From a bacterium (GTDB lineage: Bacteria > Patescibacteriota > Saccharimonadia > Saccharimonadales > UBA4665): a stretch of DNA of 38,854 bases. The number at the start of each line of letters is the position of its first letter. The stretch's first letter is position 1. The stretch spans positions 1 to 38,854 of the forward strand of contig JAJZAF010000009.1 of assembly GCA_021799595.1 (NCBI GenBank), given 5' to 3'. The notes under the pieces were generated by a model, which was given only the letters and a program-made list of their open reading frames with translations, was not told where the DNA came from and did no database searches. The position numbers and the translations under genes were made by a program. Below, one piece after another: positions 15,280 through 24,297 of this stretch.

Positions 15280-16563
15280 TTAGTATGCACTCCCTGGCCC
15301 AATATATCTATATGCACCACCAGTCCAGTATGATGGAGTAGACGAAACCTCACTCGTTCTTTGTCCTGAAGCGTGTGACCCAAAAGTATACAGGGTGTTT
15401 GAGGACGAATCATAATGGTCAACAATCTCAACATGCGTATTCGTCCCTTGCGTAACAACGTCTCCTGGCTGAACGGAACTTATTGGTATAGATTCCCAAT
15501 CAGCAGAGTCGGTTTCAATGCCCGCTACGTCCCAGCTGAAGTTCTGGTTAAAGGCCATATCGACCGCAACTGAGACAAGACCGCTGCAATCAGTAGCGCA
15601 TGGCCCTGGATTTGCCGCAGTACTAGACGAAGAGGCAGAAGCAAGAACAGCAGATGAACACTGTTCCTTAAATGTGCTATAGACATGTCCACCTCCCGAG
15701 AGGTAATAAATGCCCTTATACTGTTCAGCTTCACATAGAATAATTTCATTACCAGTAATAGGTGATGAAAGTATACTCCCTGAAGATAATATGCAATTCC
15801 CGCCTCCACTACTTGATGCACACCCCGTAGTTGTTACACCACCGGATGTTCCAGCGCTACTGCCTTCATCTTTGATAACATCTCCATATATACTCCCCGC
15901 AACCTGGCCATAAGTATTTGGGATACCAGCTGCAGCTCCAAAGTAATAACTTGCTAGTGTGATAAATTCGGATTCGCTTGACGAACTAGTTAACTTTATA
16001 CCCCCAAAACCTCCACCACTGAGAGCATGAGCAGCAGTAAAAGCAGCATCTGCTAAATCTTCTGGGTTTGGTGTACCGCCTTGGCCATTGGCATTGACAG
16101 CCCACGAGGCCCACGTGCTGGGTATAAACTGGAAAGGACCTTCAGCACCTGCTCTACTTGTCGACCATGGTGCGCCGTTACCATAAGGCGGCGGCGGCGT
16201 CGGCATCTCGTGGTTATTAAATGCACTTTGAGCTTGGGGATAGCCATACTGTTCGTTATAAAAAAGAGCAACGAGTGCTGCGGGATTAATATTGTACTTG
16301 GCAGCTGCAGCAGTAAATATGGAGTTATAGGGTTGCTTAATGTAACTAGGCAATGTGCCTGGGCCGAAGGAGGTTGATGAAGCTGAACAAGCCGACCCAG
16401 GATCATAAAAGCAAGTGCCTCCAAAATCTCCTTCTTCAGCACAGATAAAATCATTTGAAGTGAAAGCTGCTGCGGTTTGCCCACAAATGGCTATAATGCT
16501 TAATAAAATAAGCAAAAATCGCTTTAGCTCAGACGAGGATGATATAAGAAGTAGCTTTTTCAT
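15280..16563 (-). CDS. Bifunctional lytic transglycosylase-like and NlpC/P60 hydrolase
   Basis: This 427-residue protein has a signal peptide or anchor (about 12-34). The first domain (about 75-215) is lysozyme/SLT-like: YNSIFTAAAAKYNINPAALVALFYNEQ, where the Glu is the expected catalytic acid, and AEGPFQFIPSTW, which matches the G(P/L)MQ(I/F)-type motif. A Gly/Ser-rich linker (about 230-265) follows. The second domain (about 270-425) is NlpC/P60: ATDCSGLVSVAV holds the catalytic Cys and THVEIVDHY the catalytic His. Together they could cut both the glycan and the peptide part of peptidoglycan, the VirB1-like role of operon B. It lies between the large membrane protein and the propeller gene, with gaps of about 20 bp. 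Confidence 0.82.
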   Translation of the reverse strand: MKKLLLISSSSELKRFLLILLSIIAICGQTAAAFTSNDFICAEEGDFGGTCFYDPGSACSASSTSFGPGTLPSYIKQPYNSIFTAAAAKYNINPAALVALFYNEQYGYPQAQSAFNNHEMPTPPPPYGNGAPWSTSRAGAEGPFQFIPSTWASWAVNANGQGGTPNPEDLADAAFTAAHALSGGGFGGIKLTSSSSESEFITLASYYFGAAAGIPNTYGQVAGSIYGDVIKDEGSSAGTSGGVTTTGCASSSGGGNCILSSGSILSSPITGNEIILCEAEQYKGIYYLSGGGHVYSTFKEQCSSAVLASASSSSTAANPGPCATDCSGLVSVAVDMAFNQNFSWDVAGIETDSADWESIPISSVQPGDVVTQGTNTHVEIVDHYDSSSNTLYTFGSHASGQRTSEVSSTPSYWTGGAYRYIGPGSAY

Positions 16564-16582
16564 TTTAAACTTCTATTATTTA

Positions 16583-19500
16583 CTATTCCCCCGGAGGACA
16601 AGAAAGAGACCCCGATTTTGTTGCAGGATTGCTAGTCCAAGTAGGCCAAGAGGAAGGCAAGGGTTCTCCAGACAAGGGTGCACCGGGAATGTCATAGCAA
16701 CTTGGAACAGTGACGCCCAAACTTGTCAGAAGTTCTCTAAAGTTTTGTCCATAAGCTGTTGCATAAGCTGCTCCTGTTGGTAATGTTTGGAAAACAGGCT
16801 TGGCAAGCGAATCTCCAATCGCCGATCCGTCTGCCCAACCGGTTTCTATGTGTGGAGAAGCATTAACCATAGTACAGAGAACAGTGCCAGGTGTTACTTC
16901 TTCACCTATATGTACTTGAATATCCTGACAGTTTTCGGCCATATAAACATATTTTCCTGTTGCCGGGCCATTACTCAACTGATAGACAATGAATGTCCCA
17001 CCTGGCCAGCCAGAATTAGTTAGACTTAGCACCTTTCCGTTCCCAATGGCGTAAACAGGACCAGAGCCAGTAAAATCTACACCCTGATCAACCCGGCTAG
17101 TTCCTAGGTTGGTTACACCTCGAAATGGATTTTCGTACCCTGATGGACTTGATGGAGGGCCACCTGATGTTGAAGTAGTAGCAGTTACAGTCTGTTCGCT
17201 AATCAGTTGGTTTAAAACATTGTCGTAACCTTTAGCCACACGCCAACGAAATACAAGATCACCAAAACCTTTACCGCCAGGCCCACACTGGTTGCCGGGG
17301 CAGCCTGTGTAATCACAACCTCGTGAGGAGCTCCCAGTAGTATTACAACCAGTATCTTGATTATTGGGGCCAAGATTGTCTGGAGAACATAGCCCCTGGT
17401 TGGCTATGACGTTGCCCTTTGAGTTACGCTGTATATCGCCGTTTGCCAACATGGTGCCAATTGACTCGCTGCCGTCAAAACAGACCCCATAGCGGGCTGC
17501 AATATTAGCTTCTTGACCGCTCTCGTCGAGGATTTGTTGATTTTCAAGTGGTTGGTAACTGGAGTTATTCTGTATGAGAGACTGTTCAGCTGAAGTATAA
17601 CCAAACTGTACGTTTCCATAAAAAGTGTTGTTGCTAGTAACAGTAGAAGCCGCCAGGGAGCTACCAGACAGTAGCGGACTAATAACAGAGCCTATTGTGC
17701 GAATTGGATCTAGTAAGGCACTACCAACATGAAGAAGCGACGAGAAGAAGGAATTATTTAAGTAGCCGCTAACAGACATTAACAGATTACTGAATAACGA
17801 ATTAGCATTATCTAAGGCAAAGTAACGTTGATACATGCTTTGTTGACTGTTAGCTCTAGCTAACTGGGATTGAGCTTGGGCATTAGTTTGAGCAAGATTT
17901 TGGTCAGTCATAGGTGCGCCGTAAAACTGTTGCTGGTTAATCTGATTAGCATAGATATTTGTACCAGCATCAACAGTATTATCATAAGACTGCCCTGTGT
18001 CTAAACTGTTATGATTAACGCCAGCTTCAGAGGCCACGATTTGCCTGGCAAGAAGTGTAGCTGCTGTTATTCCGACAAAATTCTTGAACATAGAACCAGC
18101 AATACCCTTGGCGCTTGCTATTTTCTCACCGAGCTCAGCTGTGGACTTAGGTATAAAAGCATTTATTGCGTCAGTAGCTTTGCTAATTAAACTATCTTCT
18201 GCATCTACTTCTGGTAAGGTCAAAAGGCTAGCTATAGTTATGCCTCCGGCCAGCCATAGATTTGTTACTGCCGGGCAAGCTGTGCCAGCAATGCTGCTTG
18301 TAATACTAGCAAGGGGTCCTGGTAAATAATCTGCGAGCGAGTAAGAGTATTGACCGCTAGCAGAACTCTCAGTTGAGCCAAAACTTGAAGTATTAGCCGG
18401 TTCACCATTTGCCCGAAGCTCGGCGTTGCTGTCAGATATATTACCCAATTTCCACGTAGCAGCTCCAACTGCTTCACCGCTAACAGCACTACCGTCTTTT
18501 TCTTGAGCAGCTTCAGTTTGCACCAAAATACCGTCGCGTTCAGCTTGCTGACTCTGATAGTCTATAGAACCCTGAGAGCTTTGGATAGAACCATCATAAA
18601 TAAGACAAACGGGCGTGGCTATGGCATAAATTGGATTGATGAATTTAAGAATCGTTGAGATGAAGCTTTGAAAGCTTGAAAAAGCTGTCGAGGGAATACT
18701 TTGTTCCAAAGACTTTCCTAAGTCAAGGGATAATTGGTTGGGGTTGATAGACGTAGCAGGATCCTGGGCGTCTGCAGCTTCCGTTTGATTCAACTTTTCA
18801 GCCTGACTTGCATATGGCCCGCTTGGCTGGGCGGAACCCTCGCCAAAATCAAAGCTCAGTTGTTGTTCTTCTGCGTCTGCAGCATTTTGGTCTTTTCCTT
18901 GGAACTTAGCTATGTTCCACGCTACTAGATTGACATCAAGTTGTTGACGTATTTCACTAGCAACCTGGGCACGCGTAATGGGACCAATGTCATTGGCCTT
19001 GAGGGCCTGGGTTAAGTACGGCTGCACTTCATTAGCTAAAGACAAGTCCCGACTGAAAAACTTATAACCGGGTATAAACTTGTATTTTAGAGCCTGACTA
19101 AGCGATTCTGGTTCCAGATCAAGAGTTTTGCCGTCTAAAGTAATACTTTTAGCATAGGTATTGCCAAAAGCGGTTGTTCCGGTATTAATTTGTAACGTTC
19201 CTTTATCGTCGAAATTGTCTATTATTTTACTAGGCCGGTAGTTATCTAATTTTGACCATAGATTTTTTACCCCACCTGTCGCGCTTGAATACTGGCTTGA
19301 TAGATAGTCATAAAGTGCCTGCCCCTGATCACCACCATATTTTGTTAAAAGCGAGTCAAGACCAAATTTCTCGCCGTCTATCTGCGTAGTATCTTCTGCC
19401 ATTTGAGCGGTTGTTCGAGCAAACTGGTAGGCAGCAACGTGTTCGGCAAAATCCACTAGTTTATAGGCACCTATTAAAAGAATTAATAAAAGAATAAAAC

Positions 19501-19978
19501 CGGCTAAGAGTACACCTGCACCAACGCCAGCACCGACAAGTAGTTTGTGTCTTTTTATTTTAGAGACAAACCTGCTTTTATAGTTGCCGAAATTACGGGG
19601 GTCATTCCTGAAAGGGATCCTTGATGCTTCGGGCCCTAGCTCGTGACTCGGCACACCCCGTAGGTCACTGCCCGGGATTTTATTAGCTTCTCGCAATCCT
19701 TCTCGGCTGGGCCCAGAGTTTTCCGCTGCTCGCAGATCGGTTGCCGGAATCCTTGACGTTTGTTTTGATCGCGGCGGTGACGCCGACCCAGAGCCAGTAC
19801 TAGCAATGTTGTTGTGTTCAGCTTGTCTCAACCGATCAGTTGCCGGTTCATAGTGGTCAGTAGAGTCACTGGCTATTTTTCCATTGATACGTCCTGCACT
19901 ATTATTGCTGACGTTATTTGGCCTAGTAAATTTTGCATTTTCCTGATTGGCTCCCGGATCGTAAGTTTTGTTTGCCAT
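16583..19978 (-). CDS. Large T4SS-associated membrane protein with a degenerate M23-like C-terminal domain
   Basis: This 1131-residue protein has a polar N-terminus with repeats of the form RIPATDLRAAE / KIPGSDLRGVP (about 70-115), then a strong membrane helix (about 143-172). The large middle part is Gln/Ser/Ala-rich with further hydrophobic segments (near 450, 555-590, 640-660 and 730-780). A Cys-rich patch (about 835-890) precedes an M23/LytM-like domain (about 935-1060). That domain keeps the fold signature (RVDQGVDFTGSGPVYAIGNGKV ... GWPGGTFIVYQL), but the zinc motif HxGxD reads DQGVD and the HLH motif reads HIE. By position it may replace a VirB6/VirB8-like scaffold. The overall function is unproven. 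Confidence 0.6.
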   Translation of the reverse strand: MANKTYDPGANQENAKFTRPNNVSNNSAGRINGKIASDSTDHYEPATDRLRQAEHNNIASTGSGSASPPRSKQTSRIPATDLRAAENSGPSREGLREANKIPGSDLRGVPSHELGPEASRIPFRNDPRNFGNYKSRFVSKIKRHKLLVGAGVGAGVLLAGFILLLILLIGAYKLVDFAEHVAAYQFARTTAQMAEDTTQIDGEKFGLDSLLTKYGGDQGQALYDYLSSQYSSATGGVKNLWSKLDNYRPSKIIDNFDDKGTLQINTGTTAFGNTYAKSITLDGKTLDLEPESLSQALKYKFIPGYKFFSRDLSLANEVQPYLTQALKANDIGPITRAQVASEIRQQLDVNLVAWNIAKFQGKDQNAADAEEQQLSFDFGEGSAQPSGPYASQAEKLNQTEAADAQDPATSINPNQLSLDLGKSLEQSIPSTAFSSFQSFISTILKFINPIYAIATPVCLIYDGSIQSSQGSIDYQSQQAERDGILVQTEAAQEKDGSAVSGEAVGAATWKLGNISDSNAELRANGEPANTSSFGSTESSASGQYSYSLADYLPGPLASITSSIAGTACPAVTNLWLAGGITIASLLTLPEVDAEDSLISKATDAINAFIPKSTAELGEKIASAKGIAGSMFKNFVGITAATLLARQIVASEAGVNHNSLDTGQSYDNTVDAGTNIYANQINQQQFYGAPMTDQNLAQTNAQAQSQLARANSQQSMYQRYFALDNANSLFSNLLMSVSGYLNNSFFSSLLHVGSALLDPIRTIGSVISPLLSGSSLAASTVTSNNTFYGNVQFGYTSAEQSLIQNNSSYQPLENQQILDESGQEANIAARYGVCFDGSESIGTMLANGDIQRNSKGNVIANQGLCSPDNLGPNNQDTGCNTTGSSSRGCDYTGCPGNQCGPGGKGFGDLVFRWRVAKGYDNVLNQLISEQTVTATTSTSGGPPSSPSGYENPFRGVTNLGTSRVDQGVDFTGSGPVYAIGNGKVLSLTNSGWPGGTFIVYQLSNGPATGKYVYMAENCQDIQVHIGEEVTPGTVLCTMVNASPHIETGWADGSAIGDSLAKPVFQTLPTGAAYATAYGQNFRELLTSLGVTVPSCYDIPGAPLSGEPLPSSWPTWTSNPATKSGSLSCPPGE

Positions 19979-20009
19979 TTTTTGTCTTTCAATCCCTAGG
20001 CATCACCAA

Positions 20010-21962
20010 TTATACGCTGTTAGTACTACCAGGAACCAAGCGATTATTTAAATCAATAACACCTTGTATTTGGTCTATTTCACCCTCTCCTGTCTTGCCT
20101 TCAACCTGAGCGGCTGCATTGATAGCCTGAACCTCTTCAGGATTAGTAACGATAAGTTCTGTTTCCGTTGGACTGGCTATAACCTGAATATGTACATGAT
20201 TTTGCCCGGCAAAGAATAGACCCTGTCCGACCGGGAATTGGCTGAGACGTTTTTTTTCTTCACTGGTCAACTTAAAGACATCAGTCAAAATGTCGACTGC
20301 AGTAGGGGATTGTTTCATTAGCAACTGCATTGAAGCATTGGCCACAATTGCTCTGCCCATCCTTGAACCCATAAAATCCTCAACATCTTGTGTAATCGTT
20401 GTAATTCCCAAATTATATTTTCGGGCTCGCTTAGCAAGACTAAACAAGAAGTTAGCGGAGTCTTCATACTTCATAAGTTGCCAAGCTTCATCGACAACTA
20501 GTATGCGTCGCTTCTGATCTGTTTTAGTTTTGTTCCAAATGTAGTTCAGCACAATATACATAGCCACAGGCCGAAGCTCGTCCTCAAGATCTCTTAAATT
20601 AAAAACTACCATTGGATTATTAACGTCTATGTTGCTCTGCTGACTGAAGATACCAGCAAATGTACCACTGGTGTATTTACGCAAACGCTGGGCCAACTGC
20701 GGGCCCGTGCCGCCCATATGTAGCAAGGTGTCGTAAAGGTCACCAATAGTTGGCGGTATGCTAGTGTGGGTTAATGGGTCATTTGTAATACCAGCTTTAG
20801 CATAGGTGCCAATGAGAGCAGCATCAAGATCTGCTTCTTCGCTAGGAGCAAGTGCTGGCATTACGTACTGATTGCCTCCTTGAATCTCGGCTTCGGCTCC
20901 ACCCATCATGAGGCGTAGTAGTCCATGTAGAGTAATGAGATTAGTCCGTAGAGCGTTATCTGCTTCTTCTGTATCAACAACTTTCGGCAGGTCAAATGGA
21001 TTAATACGAGTGTTTGAATTCAGGCTTAGGCGGACATACGCACCACCAACAGCATCACACATTCGCCGGTACTCATTCTCCGGGTCAATAATGAAGACTT
21101 CAGTCCCAAACATCATACTTCTAAGTGCCTCTAGCTTGACAGAAAAACTTTTACCGGCACCGGATTTTGCGAAAACCACTGAATTACCGTTTTCAAGTGA
21201 GAAGCGATCAAATATGACAAGTCCAGAGTTATGCATATTAATGCCGTAGAGAATACCATTATCCTGGCTGAGATCAGCACTTGTGAAAGGAAAACTAGTA
21301 CTGAGGGCACCGGTACTCATATTGCGCCTGATTTGTAGTTGGTCAATGAACTGTGGGATAGTACTATTGAAACCTTGCTCTTGCTGGGAAGAAGCTGGCT
21401 TGCTGTATATAAGCTGCTGACCGAGCATAGATTCGACTTTGTGAGATATGAACTCCAACTCATCGAGACTGCTGGCGTAGATTGTAAAGTAAAGACCGAA
21501 ACGGAAGAAGCGTTCTTCGCCGACTTGGAGCTTGTCGCGCATTTCCTCTGCGTCTAAAATAGCAGCTTGTTTGCGTGGGTCGCGCACTCTTCCCTTCTCC
21601 GCATCGATCTGTATGCCGGCTTCGAGCTGCGTAACTTTCTTCCGCAAATTCTCAAGCACTATTTGGCTCTCCACTGGATAGATATACATGTTGATATCAA
21701 CTATTTCGTCTAGATTAACCATACCACTCAACCAGCCGGTGTATACTTGCCGGGGGTACCCATAGACGTAGTAGGTACGAGCATAACGAGTGCCGAGCTG
21801 AAAATGCGTGCTGCTAAATTCTAAAGAGCTTGGCGCAATAAAATCTCTAAGCGCAGTAATGCCTTTTTGAAAGGCGGCTTGTACCTCCTGTTCCTCTTGT
21901 AATTTCTGAGCCTGCATGACGGCAGCTGGATCGGTTTTTTGTTTCTTTTTCCCAAATGCCAT
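20010..21962 (-). CDS. virB4: VirB4-family ATPase of T4SS operon B
   Basis: This 650-residue T4SS ATPase has an N-terminal domain (about 25-225) with a charged start. The ATPase domain (about 235-610) has a canonical Walker A in FAKSGAGKSFSVKLE (about 264-278), EVFIIDPENEYRRM, and Walker B in RRILVVDEAWQLMKYED. ITTITQDVEDF follows the Walker B. It powers pilus assembly or substrate transfer at the inner membrane. The order and motifs match the copy at 5318-7030, but the Walker A here is intact. The ATG overlaps the stop of the TraC-like gene (TAATG). Confidence 0.93.
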   Translation of the reverse strand: MAFGKKKQKTDPAAVMQAQKLQEEQEVQAAFQKGITALRDFIAPSSLEFSSTHFQLGTRYARTYYVYGYPRQVYTGWLSGMVNLDEIVDINMYIYPVESQIVLENLRKKVTQLEAGIQIDAEKGRVRDPRKQAAILDAEEMRDKLQVGEERFFRFGLYFTIYASSLDELEFISHKVESMLGQQLIYSKPASSQQEQGFNSTIPQFIDQLQIRRNMSTGALSTSFPFTSADLSQDNGILYGINMHNSGLVIFDRFSLENGNSVVFAKSGAGKSFSVKLEALRSMMFGTEVFIIDPENEYRRMCDAVGGAYVRLSLNSNTRINPFDLPKVVDTEEADNALRTNLITLHGLLRLMMGGAEAEIQGGNQYVMPALAPSEEADLDAALIGTYAKAGITNDPLTHTSIPPTIGDLYDTLLHMGGTGPQLAQRLRKYTSGTFAGIFSQQSNIDVNNPMVVFNLRDLEDELRPVAMYIVLNYIWNKTKTDQKRRILVVDEAWQLMKYEDSANFLFSLAKRARKYNLGITTITQDVEDFMGSRMGRAIVANASMQLLMKQSPTAVDILTDVFKLTSEEKKRLSQFPVGQGLFFAGQNHVHIQVIASPTETELIVTNPEEVQAINAAAQVEGKTGEGEIDQIQGVIDLNNRLVPGSTNSV

Positions 21963-23008
21963 TACTGAAGCTCCCTCTGCAAATGTGGTTGTAGTGCAAC
22001 CCCTTGGCCCTTTTTGACAATGTCAGCAGTCAAGCTGTCCATCTCTTTTAATTTCTGCCGGGTAGCAGTGTCAGGATTATAACTGTCGTAATAGAGCTCA
22101 ATGAGTTCCTGGGTGTCAAGCGGTAATCCTTGCACGCCACACTGTTGTAAACCAGCCAGTACGGCCTGCACCCGATTGCGCAGTTCATTTTTAGCGTCTT
22201 CAAGATCGCCTTCATTGATAACGACATGTTGATCGTTATGCCCAAAAAGTTTCGCTACGTTAGTTAGGAAGTTTTTATTCTGTGTCAGTGCCTTCTGCAC
22301 TTCAACAACAGGGAAGAAGGGGATAATGACGTAAAAGTTCTTGTCCATAATATTAGTTTGTTGACTCAAGTCGCTCATGTAAGCTATATAGTCTTCCATC
22401 AATATAGCGAGCAACATATTGTCGTGCTCGGAGCGGATTTTATCCATACGCTCTAGGTATGGACGCAGGTCTACTTTACGAGAACGAATAAATATCTGAA
22501 TCGGAAAGTAAAGAGAGTTTAAAAAACCTTGATAGCTATACTCCACAGCTTCTTGTTCTTGAGGACTCATAAGATCGAAGTTAATGCTTTTCATCATAAC
22601 TACCGAGCGGTATGAACCATCATTCATAATGACAATACCGTCACGAACCTCAGCAACATGAAGGGTATTCTGGGTACTATTTGGGTTAGTCTTTGGTTTT
22701 GCTGTTGAACCAGCCTGCGTTTTTCCTTGGGCCGATTGGTCTGGTGACGTCACGACAGTAGTCCGAGTGGAGGCTACAGGTGCAACTGCTGCGGCTGCTG
22801 GCGGTACCGGCGGCAGACTTGCGCGTTGGCTAACCGGAGTTGCTGTTTTTGACTCTTCGGATGCCCCGTACTGCATCGGTTGTGGCTCTAAACCATAACG
22901 GGGTTCGGCTGCGCTGACAATACTGACTTGCGAGGGATCGTAAGCCGGTTCACTAGTAGGTTGACCAGCTGCTAGAGGGTCAGTTGTAGTTGTGTTTAAG
23001 GGATCCAT
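21962..23008 (-). CDS. TraC-like T4SS component of operon B
   Basis: This 348-residue protein has a low-complexity Pro/Ala/Thr/Gln-rich N-terminus (about 1-115) with no helix or signal. The conserved domain (about 118-348) is shared with the 204-residue protein at 7027-7641: VRDGIVIMNDGSYRSVVMMK, SINFDLMSPQEQEAVEYSYQ, FPIQIFIRSRKVDLRPYLE, NFYVIIPFFP, and ELIELYYDSYNPDTA near the end. It lies between PrgI and VirB4 as in operon A. The disordered N-terminus is absent from the operon A copy and may be a species-specific docking region. A Shine-Dalgarno (AAGGTGGG) supports the start. Confidence 0.65.
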   Translation of the reverse strand: MDPLNTTTTDPLAAGQPTSEPAYDPSQVSIVSAAEPRYGLEPQPMQYGASEESKTATPVSQRASLPPVPPAAAAVAPVASTRTTVVTSPDQSAQGKTQAGSTAKPKTNPNSTQNTLHVAEVRDGIVIMNDGSYRSVVMMKSINFDLMSPQEQEAVEYSYQGFLNSLYFPIQIFIRSRKVDLRPYLERMDKIRSEHDNMLLAILMEDYIAYMSDLSQQTNIMDKNFYVIIPFFPVVEVQKALTQNKNFLTNVAKLFGHNDQHVVINEGDLEDAKNELRNRVQAVLAGLQQCGVQGLPLDTQELIELYYDSYNPDTATRQKLKEMDSLTADIVKKGQGVALQPHLQRELQ

Positions 23009-23036
23009 ATACCCACCTTTTTATTAGAGCCCCGGC

Positions 23037-24044
23037 CTAATGGAGCGAAACAACAACCTCATCTTCATTTCCTTTGGCTTTTTTAGCCTCACGAGCGATT
23101 GTGGAAACGTTAAAGTCGTTATTGGTTGCCAAGGCTAGTATAGCAGGGTGAGAAGGTGTTGTCATCGCTGAAGAAGTCGGCTGGCCTGTTACTGGTGCCT
23201 GCTGTTGCTGACTACCAAGTGGCCGTAATGTGCGTAAATTGCCATAACTAGCTCGTCTGGAACTAGCTGCGGCATGTATTTGAGCAGATAAAGTAGCATC
23301 GTTATAGGAGGCCTTACTGGTGCCTGCTGTTGCTGGAGAGTTCATGAAAAACAAGTTTGAAGAATTCAATTGGGGAGCGACCACTTGGGCATTGGAAATG
23401 GTATTCATTGTAGAAAGTAATTCCTGTCGTCGCCTAACGGCAGATTGATTAATCATGCTATCAAATTGCTGTGCAATTGGGTTATGTTCTTCGTCTAGCA
23501 TATCCTCGCTGGCTTCCACAACAGTGTCCGGTACTGCCTCTGGAACAGCATAGATGTCTAGGAGTCGATCTCGGTTGTTAATAGTTAAGGGATTGGGTAC
23601 ATAGCTATCGACATTAATATTTTTTATAGCCCAACCACGACTATCTAATGTGCGAGCAAGTGCTTTAAGTCGACTTTGTACTTCTGGTTGACTGAGACCG
23701 TCTGTGTATATTCGTTCTACTTTCTTTGGCGCGGTGACAGTAACAAGTTCTTTAATGCCACTTTGATCCCACACTCTTTTGTGAGGCTTAAACCAAAACC
23801 GGATTATAGCAAGTGCCCAGATTTCTGTTGGCTGATCGCGCCCAAAAGGAAAAGCAAAGAAAACAGCCAACAGAAATAAAGGAAGAACAATAACAAGTAA
23901 AGGCCAGATTTGCTTAGCAACAGACAAGAAACATAAGTAACCGAAAAAAGCAGCTACGAGAGCAAAGACAAATTGACGAAATGTAAGAGGCCCAAGAATT
24001 TTATCTTCAGCTTCAATATCTTGTATGAGTTTGTATGTTGCCAT
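23037..24044 (-). CDS. PrgI-family membrane protein of T4SS operon B
   Basis: From the ATG at 24044 the protein is 335 residues and starts MATYKLIQDIEAEDKILGP, which lines up with the operon A copy. An upstream ATG at 24074 would add ten residues that do not align. Two membrane helices (about 22-40 and 44-62) are followed by FPFGRDQPTEIWALAIIRFWFKPHKRVW, the family hallmark. A long polar tail (about 100-335) is absent from the operon A copy. A TATAAT on the minus strand ends 10 nt before the ATG at 24044, so operon B may begin with a leaderless mRNA. Confidence 0.75.
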   Translation of the reverse strand: MATYKLIQDIEAEDKILGPLTFRQFVFALVAAFFGYLCFLSVAKQIWPLLVIVLPLFLLAVFFAFPFGRDQPTEIWALAIIRFWFKPHKRVWDQSGIKELVTVTAPKKVERIYTDGLSQPEVQSRLKALARTLDSRGWAIKNINVDSYVPNPLTINNRDRLLDIYAVPEAVPDTVVEASEDMLDEEHNPIAQQFDSMINQSAVRRRQELLSTMNTISNAQVVAPQLNSSNLFFMNSPATAGTSKASYNDATLSAQIHAAASSRRASYGNLRTLRPLGSQQQQAPVTGQPTSSAMTTPSHPAILALATNNDFNVSTIAREAKKAKGNEDEVVVSLH

Positions 24045-24054
24045 GGTGTCTTTG

Positions 24055-24060
24055 ATTATA
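24055..24060 (-). promoter_or_regulatory. -10 element of T4SS operon B
   Basis: A perfect TATAAT on the minus strand lies 10 nt before the preferred PrgI start (24044). The -35 position (about GGTATT) is weak. The short distance would give a transcript starting at or next to the ATG and supports that ATG over the one at 24074. Confidence 0.45.
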
Positions 24061-24106
24061 TCAGGAAAAGGCATAAAAATACCCTAATCACGAATTAGAT
24101 CCTTAG

Positions 24107-24178
24107 TGTAAAGCACGCTAGAATTTCTCTTGTAAATCTACTAAAACAAAAAGGAGAAACAAAAAAGCGTGCTTTACA
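24107..24178 (+). repeat. Inverted-repeat hairpin covering a Shine-Dalgarno and GTG start
   Basis: TGTAAAGCACGCT (24107-24119) is repeated in perfect inverted form at 24166-24178. Inside this outer stem, TTTCTC (24124-24129) pairs with GAGAAA (24154-24159). The 3' arm contains AAGGAG and a GTG codon (24169-24171) that opens a 21-codon transposase-like fragment. An RNA from the plus strand would thus hide both start signals. The repeat may also be the terminal repeat of a lost insertion sequence. Confidence 0.6.
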
Positions 24179-24234
24179 AAAATCATATCGTAGACGTTTA
24201 CGTCTGGGTAGACGACCGATATCGCTCAGAATAA
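24169..24234 (+). pseudogene. N-terminal fragment of a transposase-like protein
   Basis: After AAGGAG and a GTG, 21 codons read MLYKNHIVDVYVWVDDRYRSE before TAA. The pattern of hydrophobic residues followed by VDD resembles the N-terminus of IS982/IS4-type transposases (..YxLVDDxxK). No continuation is found in other frames up to 24297. The fragment is too short for a firm assignment and may be chance. It is probably what remains of an element whose end is the inverted repeat at 24107-24178. Confidence 0.3.
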
Positions 24235-24297
24235 ATGTTACCGAAATGTAGATCGATAGTTCATTAAAAAAGGTTACTAAACTTTAAGCCATACTAA

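Noticed and set aside
4779-24074. Prophage as an explanation for the wall hydrolases and large proteins
   Set aside because: No capsid, portal, terminase or tail genes are present, while VirB4, PrgI and pilin-like genes are. A secretion system explains the set better.
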